DNA from: Pseudomonas denitrificans (nom. rej.)
GTDB taxonomy: Bacteria > Pseudomonadota > Gammaproteobacteria > Pseudomonadales > Pseudomonadaceae
DNA: 64,000 bases
Assembly (NCBI RefSeq): GCF_008807415.1
Contig: NZ_CP043626.1
Coordinates: forward strand, 2,294,001-2,358,000
Reading direction: 5' to 3'
The notes under the pieces are model-generated. The model saw only the letters and a list, made by a program, of their open reading frames with translations, ran no database searches and was not told the DNA's origin. A program made the translations under genes and the position numbers. Each line of letters opens with the position of its first letter. Position 1 is the first letter of the stretch. Shown here in pieces: positions 9,842-18,601 of the stretch.

Positions 9842-10912
9842 TCAACTATCCGTTGCACGGTGTTCCAGCCAGCTATCCCGCCCCGGCCGCAGATCCCGCA
9901 CCGCGCTGGGCACCAGGCCCGTCCAGCGTTTGAATGAGCGGCGGAAGTTGGTGGTGTCGGTGAAGCGCAGGTACTCGGCGACCTCCTCGTTGCTGTAACC
10001 ACGCGACCAGTACAGGTAAAGCGCCACGTGCTTGCGCACCTCGTCGTGCACCGCCTGGAAGTGCGTCTGGTGTTTCTGCAGCTTGCGCTTGCAGGTGGCC
10101 GGGCTGATGCCCATGCGCTCGGCGAGCCGGTCGAGGCTCAGCGGGTCGCGGGCCTCGCGCTGCAACAGGCGGTAGACATGCTCCAGAACGCCCTCACCCA
10201 GACCCAGTTGCTCCTGCTCGCGCCGCGCATCACGCTGCGCCGCCTGGCCGGCGGTGAGCGAGGCGCGCGGCCAGGGCTTCACCAGGTAGTCGCGGGGAAT
10301 CAGCATGGCATCGACATGGCAGTCGAACTGCAGGTTGAGCCCCAGGTGCGCCTGGTACTGCTCGATGTAGTCGGGCCGCGAATGGGCGAACAGGTACTTC
10401 CACGGCAGGCGCTCGTCGGACAACCAGCGGCACAGCGCAGTCACGGCGGTCATGCCACTCTCCACCAGGAAGCGACGGGCGCCGCCGACACCACAGGCGT
10501 CGACCCAGTACAGGCAGGCGAAGCGTTCCTCCACCAGCAGGCGCGGGGCGAGCAACGGGCTGAAGCGCGCGCGGTGGCGGATCAGCAGGTCCAGCGCTTC
10601 CTGCAGGTTGGCGGCGTGCATCAGCGCGCCACTGGCGGCGCCCTGGTGCCCCGGCAGCAGGCGCTGGCCGAAGAGAAAGCCCAGCTCCTCGCCGCCGCTG
10701 CCCTGGCGGCAATTGTCCACCAGCCGCAGGTACTGCTCGGCGCTGATCAACCGCTGGCCGGCGATGATGTCTTCCTGGAACAGCCCGGTGCCACGCAGCA
10801 GGCGGTGACTGTCCAGTTCGCGGCTGAGCGCGAGGTCGAGCAGGCAGGCTGGCTGGTGTTGCGCCGGGATGAAGCGCAGGTCGCGCTCGTAGTAGTTCAA
10901 CGGGGCCTCCAT
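9842..10912 (-). CDS. AraC-family transcriptional regulator
   Basis: 356 residues, from ATG at 10912. The N-terminal two thirds resemble the Arabinose_bd-type sensing domain of OruR-like Pseudomonas regulators. The last 90 residues form an AraC double helix-turn-helix (LAERMGISPATCKRKL, then SNEEVAEYLRFTDTTNFRRSF). It starts 10 bp after the GGDEF-like gene, so the two are probably cotranscribed. The ligand and target are unknown; mqo immediately downstream is a possible target but unproven. Confidence 0.85.
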   Translation of the reverse strand: MEAPLNYYERDLRFIPAQHQPACLLDLALSRELDSHRLLRGTGLFQEDIIAGQRLISAEQYLRLVDNCRQGSGGEELGFLFGQRLLPGHQGAASGALMHAANLQEALDLLIRHRARFSPLLAPRLLVEERFACLYWVDACGVGGARRFLVESGMTAVTALCRWLSDERLPWKYLFAHSRPDYIEQYQAHLGLNLQFDCHVDAMLIPRDYLVKPWPRASLTAGQAAQRDARREQEQLGLGEGVLEHVYRLLQREARDPLSLDRLAERMGISPATCKRKLQKHQTHFQAVHDEVRKHVALYLYWSRGYSNEEVAEYLRFTDTTNFRRSFKRWTGLVPSAVRDLRPGRDSWLEHRATDS

Positions 10913-10922
10913 GCGACAGGCC

Positions 10923-11843
10923 TCAGGCGCTGCGGGCCAGGCGCGGCCGTGACTTGGCGCGCGCCATGGACAGGCTCAGCCGCTCCAGCAGGCTGTCCGA
11001 CGATTCGTCGCGCGCCATGCAGGCCACCGCAGTGGCGCTGAGGACGAGGCTCTCGCCCTGGGGCACGCTCTTGTGCGCGTAGTAGCGCACGGCGTTCTCC
11101 AGCTCCCCGGCGATGCGCCAGGCCTGGGCCTCGCCGGTGCCGGGCAGGAGGGCAACGAAACGATCACCCGCCAGCCGGCACAACAGGTCGCAGTGGCGCA
11201 GGTTGAGCAACAGCAACTGACTCACCGCCTGCAGCACGCGGTCGCCCTCGGCGTGGCCATGGTTGCGGTTGAAGGGTGCGAAGTCGTCCAGGTCCACCAG
11301 CACCAGGGAGAACGCCTGCTGCTCCTCGCCGGAGCGACGCTGCTCCAGCTCGATCTGCCGGCGCAGGTAGGCGGCGCCGTTGAGCGGGGTCAGGCGGTCG
11401 TGGTGGAGGTGCTCTCGGAACAGCCGCTCGCGCTTGCTCAGCTGCTGGCCGAGGGCTTTCTGCTCCTTGCTCCAGTGGTACAGGCCGAGCGTGATCAGCA
11501 GCAGGCCGATGGGCATCGGCACCGATTCGAGCCAGTGGTCCCAGGAAATCTCCGCAGGCAGCTGGATGAATTCGTCGAGGGCATCCATCCACATCGAGAA
11601 GAACACCGCCCCCAGGCCCACCGCCAGCAACGTGGTGACCCGCCCGGCCGGCCGGTGCGCGAGCACCAGGCAGACCCAGCAGAAGGCCAGCAGCGCCGAA
11701 CCGCCCTCGCCCACCACGTCGAGCCAGTCGATCCGGTCCCAGGTCTTGATGTGCCCGGCTGCGAGGTAGAGCACCAGGCCGATGTTGGCGAGCACGACCA
11801 GTGCGATCAGTTTCAGGCGGTGCAGCTTGAGCAGGTTGGACAT
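10923..11843 (-). CDS. Membrane protein with degenerate GGDEF domain
   Basis: 306 residues from ATG at 11843 (MSNLLKLHRLKLIAL). About four transmembrane segments in residues 10-125 are followed by a short helical linker and a GGDEF-type domain (DRLTPLNGAAYLRRQ to the end). The signature loop reads AGDRF instead of GG(D/E)EF, so diguanylate cyclase activity is doubtful; it may act as a sensor or c-di-GMP/protein-binding scaffold. The open frame extends to 12395 but the upstream part is not protein-like and would cover the Pho-box promoter. It precedes the AraC gene by 10 bp. Confidence 0.82.
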   Translation of the reverse strand: MSNLLKLHRLKLIALVVLANIGLVLYLAAGHIKTWDRIDWLDVVGEGGSALLAFCWVCLVLAHRPAGRVTTLLAVGLGAVFFSMWMDALDEFIQLPAEISWDHWLESVPMPIGLLLITLGLYHWSKEQKALGQQLSKRERLFREHLHHDRLTPLNGAAYLRRQIELEQRRSGEEQQAFSLVLVDLDDFAPFNRNHGHAEGDRVLQAVSQLLLLNLRHCDLLCRLAGDRFVALLPGTGEAQAWRIAGELENAVRYYAHKSVPQGESLVLSATAVACMARDESSDSLLERLSLSMARAKSRPRLARSA

Positions 11844-12094
11844 GGGAGCGGTATCCGCAACGAGTGACGGACGCCAGCCAAACAGGTCCCCATGATGCTT
11901 TGATGACAGCGCCGAGGGTGCAATCGGCTCACTCGAAACCGTCCCCATCCTGCGAAAAAGTTCTGTGCCGCCGCTCCCCGCACCAAGCCCTGCGCCCTGC
12001 CGCCGGGGCTGAGCCGAACGCACCGGGTCAATTGGGCTCAGAAACGCACCCTGCAACGCTGAAACCCCTGTATTTCGCGGCCTGCAGCCGATCG

Positions 12095-12112
12095 CTGTCA
12101 CGTAACCGTCAT
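12095..12112 (+). promoter_or_regulatory. Pho box (PhoB site)
   Basis: CTGTCAC-GTAA-CCGTCAT: two 7-bp direct repeats separated by 4 bp, very close to the PhoB consensus (CTGTCAT repeats, 11-bp period). A possible -10 hexamer TAGCTT (12123-12128) begins 10 bp after the box, as in PhoB-activated promoters. The site is 79 bp before the receptor start codon. Confidence 0.85.
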
Positions 12113-12191
12113 TCCCGCTGCCTAGCTTCCGCTCCCCAGTTGACCGGGCCGAATCGCCCCGGTCGGGGGAACAGGCACAAGGGGAAATGCC

Positions 12192-14705
12192 GTGATCGAT
12201 CAGCAATTGCCGCGGACGCTGCGTCCGCTGTTCAAGGTCAGCGCCCTGGCGCTGGCGATTGCCGCCACGCCGGCAGGCTGGGCCGAGGAAACCACCGAGG
12301 CCGGCGAAAGCGTCACCGTGTACGGCCAGGCCGACAGCCTGGACAAGGCCCTGCGTCAGCAGCGCCGCTCCGACAGCGTGGAGAGCGTGGTGCATGCCGA
12401 CAGCATCGGTCAGTTGCCCGACAGCAACGCCGCCGAGGCCCTGCAGCGCGTACCGGGGACGTCCGTCGAGCGCGACCAGGGCGAAGGCCGCTTCGTGCGG
12501 GTTCGCGGCCTGGGCCCCGACCTCAATGCCGTCACCATCAACGGCACCCTGGTGCCCTCGCCCGAGGCCGGTCGCCGCGCCGTGGCGCTGGACGTGCTGC
12601 CCAGCGAACTGATCCAGTCACTGTCGGTGGTCAAGACCCTGACCCCGGACATGGACGCCAACTCCCTGGGCGGCACCATCGAGGTGGAAAGCCTCTCCGC
12701 CTTCGACCATGACGGCCTGTTCTTCAGCGGCACCGCACAGACCAGCTACGACGAGAACACCAACCGCTTCAGCCCGAAATACTCCGGCGCCGCCAGCCAG
12801 CGCTTCAGCCTGGGCGACGGCACCGACAACTTCGGCGTGGCCGCCGCGCTCAGCTGGCAGAAGCGCAAGTTCGGATCGGACAACGTCGAGACCGGCGGCG
12901 ACTGGGACTTCGACGACGGCGCCCGGCTCAACAGCCTGGAGCAACGCGACTACGACATCCAGCGTGAACGCAGCGGCGGCGCGCTGAACTTCGACTACCG
13001 CCCGGACGACGACAGCAAGCTCTGGTTGCGCACCCTCTACAGCGAGTTCAAGGACGAGGAAACCCGGCAGTCCACCAAGATCGACTTCGAGGATGCCCTG
13101 GCCGAAGGCGAAAGCGGCGAAGCGGAAGTCGAGCGGCGCCTGAAGAGCCGCGAGGAGACCCAGACCATCCAGTCCTATGTCTTCGGCGGCGAACAGCGGC
13201 GCGGCGACTGGACCTTCAGCGGCCAGGTCGGCTGGAGCAAGTCCGACGAGGACAGTCCCGGCCACATCGACCCGGCCGTCTACAGCGGCGGCGACATGGA
13301 CAGTGGCTGGTATGACAGCGAGAAGCCCCGCCTGAACATCGACTCGGCCTTCTACGACCCGACCCGGTTCAGCCTGGACAAGGTCGAGTGGGGCAAGTCC
13401 TACACCTCCGACCGCGAGAAGAACCTGCGCCTGGACCTGGCCCGCGACTACGACCTGGCCGGCAACGCGTCGACCTTCAAGTTCGGCGGCAAGCTCAGCC
13501 GACGCACCAAGGACAACGACGAGGACGTCTGGAAGTACGAAGACCTCGCCGACGCGGGCCTGAGCGATGACCAGCTGAACCTCTCCAATGCGCTGGACGG
13601 CACCGTTCACTATCGCCTGCAGAAGTTTGGCCAGGGCATCTCCGCCGACGCCATCAAGCACCTCATCGGCGGGCTGGACGCATCGCAGTACTACGACGAG
13701 GAGGCCTCCACCATCAATGACTTCCGCATGCACGAAGACATCGATGCCGGCTACTTCATGAACACCGTGGACGTCGGCGACTGGCGCTTCATCGCCGGCC
13801 TGCGCTACGAGGGCACGCACTTCGAGGCCAGCGGCACCGGCATCGACAACGGCGACTACCAGGCCATCGAGCGCAAGCGCGACTACCACCACTGGCTGCC
13901 GGGTCTGCACGCCCGCTACCAGTTGGACGACCAGACGCAGATCCGTGCGGCCTGGACCAACACCGTGGTGCGCCCGACCTTCGAGCAACTCGCGCCCGGC
14001 TATGCCATCGACGGCGACGAAGCCGAGTTCGGCAACCCCGACCTCGCCGCCCTGCGCTCGCACAACCTGGACCTGGCCATCGAGCGTTACCTGGGCCGCG
14101 CCAGCGTGGTTTCGGCGTCGCTGTTCTACAAGGACATCAAGAACTTCGTCTACAACACCGACCTCTCCGGCAGCGGCGCCTGGGTGGACTTCGACGAGGC
14201 TGCCACTTTCGCCAACGGCGACAAGGCCAAGGTCTACGGCCTGGAACTGGCCTGGTCGCAGAAAATGGTCATGCTCCCCGCCCCCTGGGACGGCCTGCTG
14301 CTGGGCGCCAACGCCACCTTCAGCCGCTCGCGCGCCGAGATCGCCGATGCCGACGGCAACAAGCGCAACATCGACCTGCCCAGCCAGTCCGACGTCACCG
14401 GCAACCTGCTCATCGGCTACGAGAAGGACCGCCTGAGCCTGCGCCTGACCGCCAACTACAAGTCCGATTACCTCTACGAGGTCGGCAACGTCAGCGACAA
14501 GCGCTACGACAGTCGCGTCGACGACCAGACGCAGATCGACTTCAGCGCGCGCTACTCGCTGACCGACAACCTGCAGGTGTTCTTCAACGCCGAGAACCTC
14601 GGCGACGAGCCCTACTACATCTACAGCGGCCACCGTCGCTACAACTACCAGTACGAAGAGTACGGCCCGACCTACACCGTCGGCCTGACCCTCACCCACT
14701 TCTGA
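12192..14705 (+). CDS. TonB-dependent outer-membrane receptor of the phytate/phosphate operon
   Basis: 837 residues. A signal peptide (about 1-31, ending GWA-EE) is followed by a plug domain (SIGQLPDSNAAEALQRVPG, RVRGLGPDLNAVTINGT) typical of the TonB_Xanth_Caul-type receptors. A 22-strand barrel follows, ending in the aromatic terminus LTLTHF. There is no N-terminal STN signalling domain, so regulation is not via FecR/FecI; the Pho box upstream fits phosphate control. First gene of the operon with phytase, ExbB, ExbD, TonB and PhoX. It probably imports an inositol phosphate or another organic phosphate; the substrate is inferred from context only. Confidence 0.9.
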   Translation: MIDQQLPRTLRPLFKVSALALAIAATPAGWAEETTEAGESVTVYGQADSLDKALRQQRRSDSVESVVHADSIGQLPDSNAAEALQRVPGTSVERDQGEGRFVRVRGLGPDLNAVTINGTLVPSPEAGRRAVALDVLPSELIQSLSVVKTLTPDMDANSLGGTIEVESLSAFDHDGLFFSGTAQTSYDENTNRFSPKYSGAASQRFSLGDGTDNFGVAAALSWQKRKFGSDNVETGGDWDFDDGARLNSLEQRDYDIQRERSGGALNFDYRPDDDSKLWLRTLYSEFKDEETRQSTKIDFEDALAEGESGEAEVERRLKSREETQTIQSYVFGGEQRRGDWTFSGQVGWSKSDEDSPGHIDPAVYSGGDMDSGWYDSEKPRLNIDSAFYDPTRFSLDKVEWGKSYTSDREKNLRLDLARDYDLAGNASTFKFGGKLSRRTKDNDEDVWKYEDLADAGLSDDQLNLSNALDGTVHYRLQKFGQGISADAIKHLIGGLDASQYYDEEASTINDFRMHEDIDAGYFMNTVDVGDWRFIAGLRYEGTHFEASGTGIDNGDYQAIERKRDYHHWLPGLHARYQLDDQTQIRAAWTNTVVRPTFEQLAPGYAIDGDEAEFGNPDLAALRSHNLDLAIERYLGRASVVSASLFYKDIKNFVYNTDLSGSGAWVDFDEAATFANGDKAKVYGLELAWSQKMVMLPAPWDGLLLGANATFSRSRAEIADADGNKRNIDLPSQSDVTGNLLIGYEKDRLSLRLTANYKSDYLYEVGNVSDKRYDSRVDDQTQIDFSARYSLTDNLQVFFNAENLGDEPYYIYSGHRRYNYQYEEYGPTYTVGLTLTHF

Positions 14706-14714
14706 GGACCGCGC

Positions 14715-14732
14715 ACGCCGGTCCGCCGGCGT
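14715..14732 (+). other. Intercistronic stem-loop after the receptor gene
   Basis: ACGCCGG (14715-14721) and CCGGCGT (14726-14732) form a perfect 7-bp stem with a 4-base loop in the 58-bp gap between receptor and phytase. No T-run follows, so it is more likely an mRNA stability or differential-expression element than a terminator. Confidence 0.5.
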
Positions 14733-14763
14733 CCGCGCAGCACCACAAGGACAGACGCCTTCC

Positions 14764-16647
14764 ATGAAACGCCGCTACTCCCTGACTCCGCTGCTCGCCG
14801 GCCTGCTGCTGGCCGGCTACGCCTGCGCCGAATCCGTCGCCCTGCAACCCTGGCCGACCCGTGCCAAGGCCCAGGCCATCGCCCTGCTGCCCGGCGCCGG
14901 CAGCGTCGTCGCCAGCAAGCGCGACGGTCTCCTGCTGCTGGACGAGGCAGGCAGCGAACGCGGTCGCCTCGCCGGCCGCTACGACTTCCTCGACCAGCGC
15001 CCCTGGGGCGACGGCAGCCTGCTCGCCACCTTCGACCGGGAACGCCAGCAGCCGCTGTTGCAGCCGTTGGCCGGCGACGGCCACTGGGGTGCTGCGCTGC
15101 GCCTGCCGAGCCCGGACTTCGCGGTCAACGGCCAGTGCCTCTACCGTGACGCCAGCGCCAACCTCTACCTGTTCCTAGTCGGCGAGAACGGCCAGGGCGA
15201 GCAATGGCTGGTCGGCCACGGCCAGAAGCTCGAGCGCGAGGCGCGCAAGGTGCGTCGCCTGGCCCTGCCGCCGAGCGCCGAGCTGTGCCGCGCCGACGAC
15301 AGCGACGCCACCCTGTACGTCGACGAACCGGGCATCGGCCTGTGGGCCTATGGTGCCAACCCGGAGGCAGACGGCAGCCGCCTGCCGGTGGACCTGAGCG
15401 CGCCCTACGGCAAGCTCGTCGGATCGCTCAGCGGACTGGCGGTGGTGCCCGACGGCGTACTCGCGCTGGACAAGGGCCCGGCCCTGCAGCGCTACGTGCG
15501 TCAGGGTGACGGTTGGGAGAACCTCGGCGCGATCGCACTGAACGGCCCGAAGAAAGCCGAACAACTTGCGGCCACCGAACAGGCCGGCACGCTGCGCATC
15601 GTCCTGCAGGACGACGCCAGCGGGCACTACTACCACGCCGAAGTCCCTGCCCTGCCCGCACGCGCGGAAGCACCCCGCACGCTACCCGAGGTGATGCCGG
15701 CGGTGCAGACGCAGAGCGTGCAGCGCCATGGCGACGCCGCCGATGACCCGGCGATCTGGGTCAGCGCGAAGAACCCGAAACTCAGCCGCGTACTGGGCAC
15801 CAACAAGCAGGAAGGCCTGCTGGTCTTCGACCTCCAGGGTCGCCAGTTGCAGAGCCTGGCTGCCGGGCTGGTGAACAACGTCGACGTGCGCCACGGCTTC
15901 CGGCTCGGCAATCGCCGCGTCGACCTGGCGGTGGCGAGCAACCGCAGCGACAACAGCCTGACCCTGTTCGCCATCGAGCCGGCAGACGGCAAGGTACGCG
16001 AGATCGGCCGCGTGCCAACGCCGCTGGAGGAAGTCTACGGTCTGTGCCTGTACGCGCCCCGCGACGGCGACATCCAGGCCTTCGTCAATGACAAGGACGG
16101 ACGCTTCCAGCAGTACCGGCTGAGCGCCCCCGGCGGCCAGGTGAAAGGCGAGCTGCTGCGCGAATTCCGCGTCGCCAGCCAGCCCGAAGGCTGCGTCGCC
16201 GATGACCGCAACCAGCGGCTGTTCCTCGGCGAAGAAGACGTGGCGGTCTGGACCCTCGGGGCAGAGCCGGACGCCAAGGCCGAGCCGGAACAGGTACTGG
16301 CCGTGGGCGACCTGCTTCGTGACGACGTCGAGGGCCTGGCCCTCTACCACGGTGCCAAGGCCAGCTACCTGCTGGTTTCCAGCCAGGGCAACGACAGCTA
16401 CCTAGTGCTCGACGCCGCCGCGCCCTACCGCGTTCGTGGTGCCTTCCGCGTCGGCCTGAACGCCGCTGCCGGCATCGATGGCACCTCGGAAACCGACGGT
16501 ATCGAAGTCACCTCGGCCAACCTGGGCGGCGCGTTCGGCCAGGGGATGCTGGTGGTGCAGGACGGCCGCAAGCGCCTGCCCGAAGGCACGCAGAACTTCA
16601 AGTACGTGCCGTGGGCGGACATCGCCCGCGCCCTCAACCTCGACTGA
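14764..16647 (+). CDS. Beta-propeller phytase, two-domain, exported
   Basis: 627 residues with a signal peptide (about 1-22, YACAES). It hydrolyses phytate in a calcium-dependent way. The C-terminal propeller (about residues 305-627) carries all the family marks: DDPAIW near 327, GTNKQEGLLVFDL, NNVDVRHGF, VASNRSDNSLTLF, EVYGLCLY, NDKDGRFQQY, QPEGCVADD, DVEGLALYH and VSSQGNDSYLVLD. The first 300 residues look like the incomplete N-terminal propeller of dual-domain phytases. It lies 58 bp after the receptor gene and ahead of exbB. Secreted or periplasmic location is likely. Confidence 0.93.
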   Translation: MKRRYSLTPLLAGLLLAGYACAESVALQPWPTRAKAQAIALLPGAGSVVASKRDGLLLLDEAGSERGRLAGRYDFLDQRPWGDGSLLATFDRERQQPLLQPLAGDGHWGAALRLPSPDFAVNGQCLYRDASANLYLFLVGENGQGEQWLVGHGQKLEREARKVRRLALPPSAELCRADDSDATLYVDEPGIGLWAYGANPEADGSRLPVDLSAPYGKLVGSLSGLAVVPDGVLALDKGPALQRYVRQGDGWENLGAIALNGPKKAEQLAATEQAGTLRIVLQDDASGHYYHAEVPALPARAEAPRTLPEVMPAVQTQSVQRHGDAADDPAIWVSAKNPKLSRVLGTNKQEGLLVFDLQGRQLQSLAAGLVNNVDVRHGFRLGNRRVDLAVASNRSDNSLTLFAIEPADGKVREIGRVPTPLEEVYGLCLYAPRDGDIQAFVNDKDGRFQQYRLSAPGGQVKGELLREFRVASQPEGCVADDRNQRLFLGEEDVAVWTLGAEPDAKAEPEQVLAVGDLLRDDVEGLALYHGAKASYLLVSSQGNDSYLVLDAAAPYRVRGAFRVGLNAAAGIDGTSETDGIEVTSANLGGAFGQGMLVVQDGRKRLPEGTQNFKYVPWADIARALNLD

Positions 16648-16652
16648 CCACC

Positions 16653-16675
16653 AGGCTCCCCGTGACGGGGAGCCT
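16653..16675 (+). other. Intercistronic stem-loop after phytase
   Basis: AGGCTCCCCG (16653-16662), loop TGA, CGGGGAGCCT (16666-16675): a perfect 10-bp GC-rich stem in the 43-bp gap before exbB. There is no following T-run. It probably attenuates transcription or sets the mRNA decay boundary between high-level (receptor, phytase) and low-level (TonB complex) products. Confidence 0.6.
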
Positions 16676-16690
16676 CACCGGGAGACCACC

Positions 16691-17395
16691 ATGCAAGCCA
16701 CTCTCGAACACACCAGCATCTGGGCACTGGTCGAAGCCGCCAGCCCGCTCGCCCAGGCCGTGCTGCTGATCCTCCTGGCCGCCTCGCTGGCGAGCTGGTA
16801 CGTGATCGTCCAGCGCAGCCTGCTGCTGGGCGGCGCCCGCCGTCGCCTGCGCGCCTTCGAAGCGCGCTGGCGGGCCAGCGGCGACCTGCAGCGGCTGTTC
16901 CGGGAAACCACCGAACCCGGCGAGGACGCCGGCGTCGAGCGTATCTTCCATGCCGGTTACCAGGAGTTCCTGCACCTGCGTGACGAGCCGGGCATCGATC
17001 CCGCGCTGCTGATCGAAGGCAGCGAGCGCGCCATGCGCGTGGTCATCGCCCAGGAGGAGGAACGCCTGCAGCGCGGCCTGCCGTTCCTTGCCACGGTCGG
17101 CTCCACCAGCCCGTACATCGGCCTGTTCGGCACCGTCTGGGGGATCATGAACGCCTTCATCGGCCTCTCCGGCGTGCAGCAAGCCACCCTCTCCACCGTC
17201 GCGCCGGGCATCGCCGAAGCCCTGGTCGCCACCGCCGTCGGCCTGTTCGCAGCAATCCCGGCAGTCATGGCGTACAACCGCTTCGCTGCCAGTTCCGACC
17301 AGCTGCTGGGCCGCTACTGCGCCTTCGCCGAGCAGTTGCAGGCCCAGCTCAACCGTCGCATCCACGCCGCCCCGGCGCTGGCCGCGGCGGCCTGA
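16691..17395 (+). CDS. exbB: ExbB-like proton-channel protein
   Basis: 234 residues from ATG at 16691, preceded by GGGAGACC. MotA/TolQ/ExbB family, with one N-terminal transmembrane segment (about 20-40) and the signature segments TVGSTSPYIGLFGTVWGIM and GIAEALVATAVGLFAAIP. With ExbD it converts proton motive force into TonB movement. It sits 43 bp after the phytase and 13 bp before exbD, so it most likely energises the receptor at 12192. Confidence 0.92.
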   Translation: MQATLEHTSIWALVEAASPLAQAVLLILLAASLASWYVIVQRSLLLGGARRRLRAFEARWRASGDLQRLFRETTEPGEDAGVERIFHAGYQEFLHLRDEPGIDPALLIEGSERAMRVVIAQEEERLQRGLPFLATVGSTSPYIGLFGTVWGIMNAFIGLSGVQQATLSTVAPGIAEALVATAVGLFAAIPAVMAYNRFAASSDQLLGRYCAFAEQLQAQLNRRIHAAPALAAAA

Positions 17396-17408
17396 CCGGA
17401 GGCCGGCC

Positions 17409-17842
<434 letters not shown>

Positions 17843-17846
<4 letters not shown>

Positions 17847-18601
17847 ACCCCAGGATCACCCGCCGCGCCGTGCCTGCCGCCATCAGCGTCGGGCTGCACG
17901 CGCTCGCGCTGGCCGGCCTGTACATCGGTTTCCACCCGTCGGCGCCGGCTACCCCGGCGCCGAAGGTGATGCGTACCGCGCTGGTCAGCCTGCCGAGCCC
18001 CGCGCCCATCGCGCCAGCGCCGCCCCCCGTGGTGCAACCGCCCGAGCCCGTTACACCGCCCCCGCCACTGGTCGAGGCGCCGCGTCCGACGCCGCAACCT
18101 GACGTCGCCCAACTGACGCGGCGCAAGGCCGAGCAGCGTGAACGCGAAGAGCGCCAGCGCGAGGAACGGCGCCAGGAGCAGCAGCGCATCGCCGAGCAGC
18201 AACGCCAGGAACAGGAGCAACGCTCACGCCAGCAAGCCGAGCAACGGGCCCGCGCCGAACACGACCGCCAGCTCGCCGCACAGCAGGCAGCCGCCGCCGA
18301 GGACGCCCGCTCCGCGCAGAACTACCAGCCACTGGTGAAGAAGGCTCCGACCTACCCGGACAGCGCCCTCGACCGCCGTCTGGAAGGCGACTGCACGGTG
18401 GAATACACCGTCGCCCCCAACGGTTCGGTGCGCGACCCGCGCGTGGTCCCCGGCGCCTGCAGCCACAGCGTGTTCGAGCGCCCGTCGCTGCAGGCCGCCA
18501 CCCGCTTCCGCTACCAGCCACGGGTAATCGACGGCCAGGCCGTCGCCGTGGCCAACGTGCGCAACACCTTCCATTACCGGATCCAGGAAACCTCCCGATG
18601 A
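17843..18601 (+). CDS. tonB: TonB-like energy transducer with TolA-style coiled coil
   Basis: 252 residues from GTG at 17843, overlapping exbD by 4 bp. N-terminal membrane anchor with a His (ISVGLHALALAGLY), a Pro-rich stretch (about 35-85), then an unusually long Arg/Glu/Gln-rich predicted coiled coil (about 88-150) reminiscent of TolA. The C-terminal TonB domain (KKAPTYPDSALDRRLEGD to the end) holds two cysteines (GDC and GAC). It probably serves the operon's receptor. It overlaps phoX by 4 bp (ATGA). Confidence 0.9.

Noticed and set aside
12618..14765. 715-codon minus-strand frame
   Set aside because: Antisense shadow of the TonB-dependent receptor gene.
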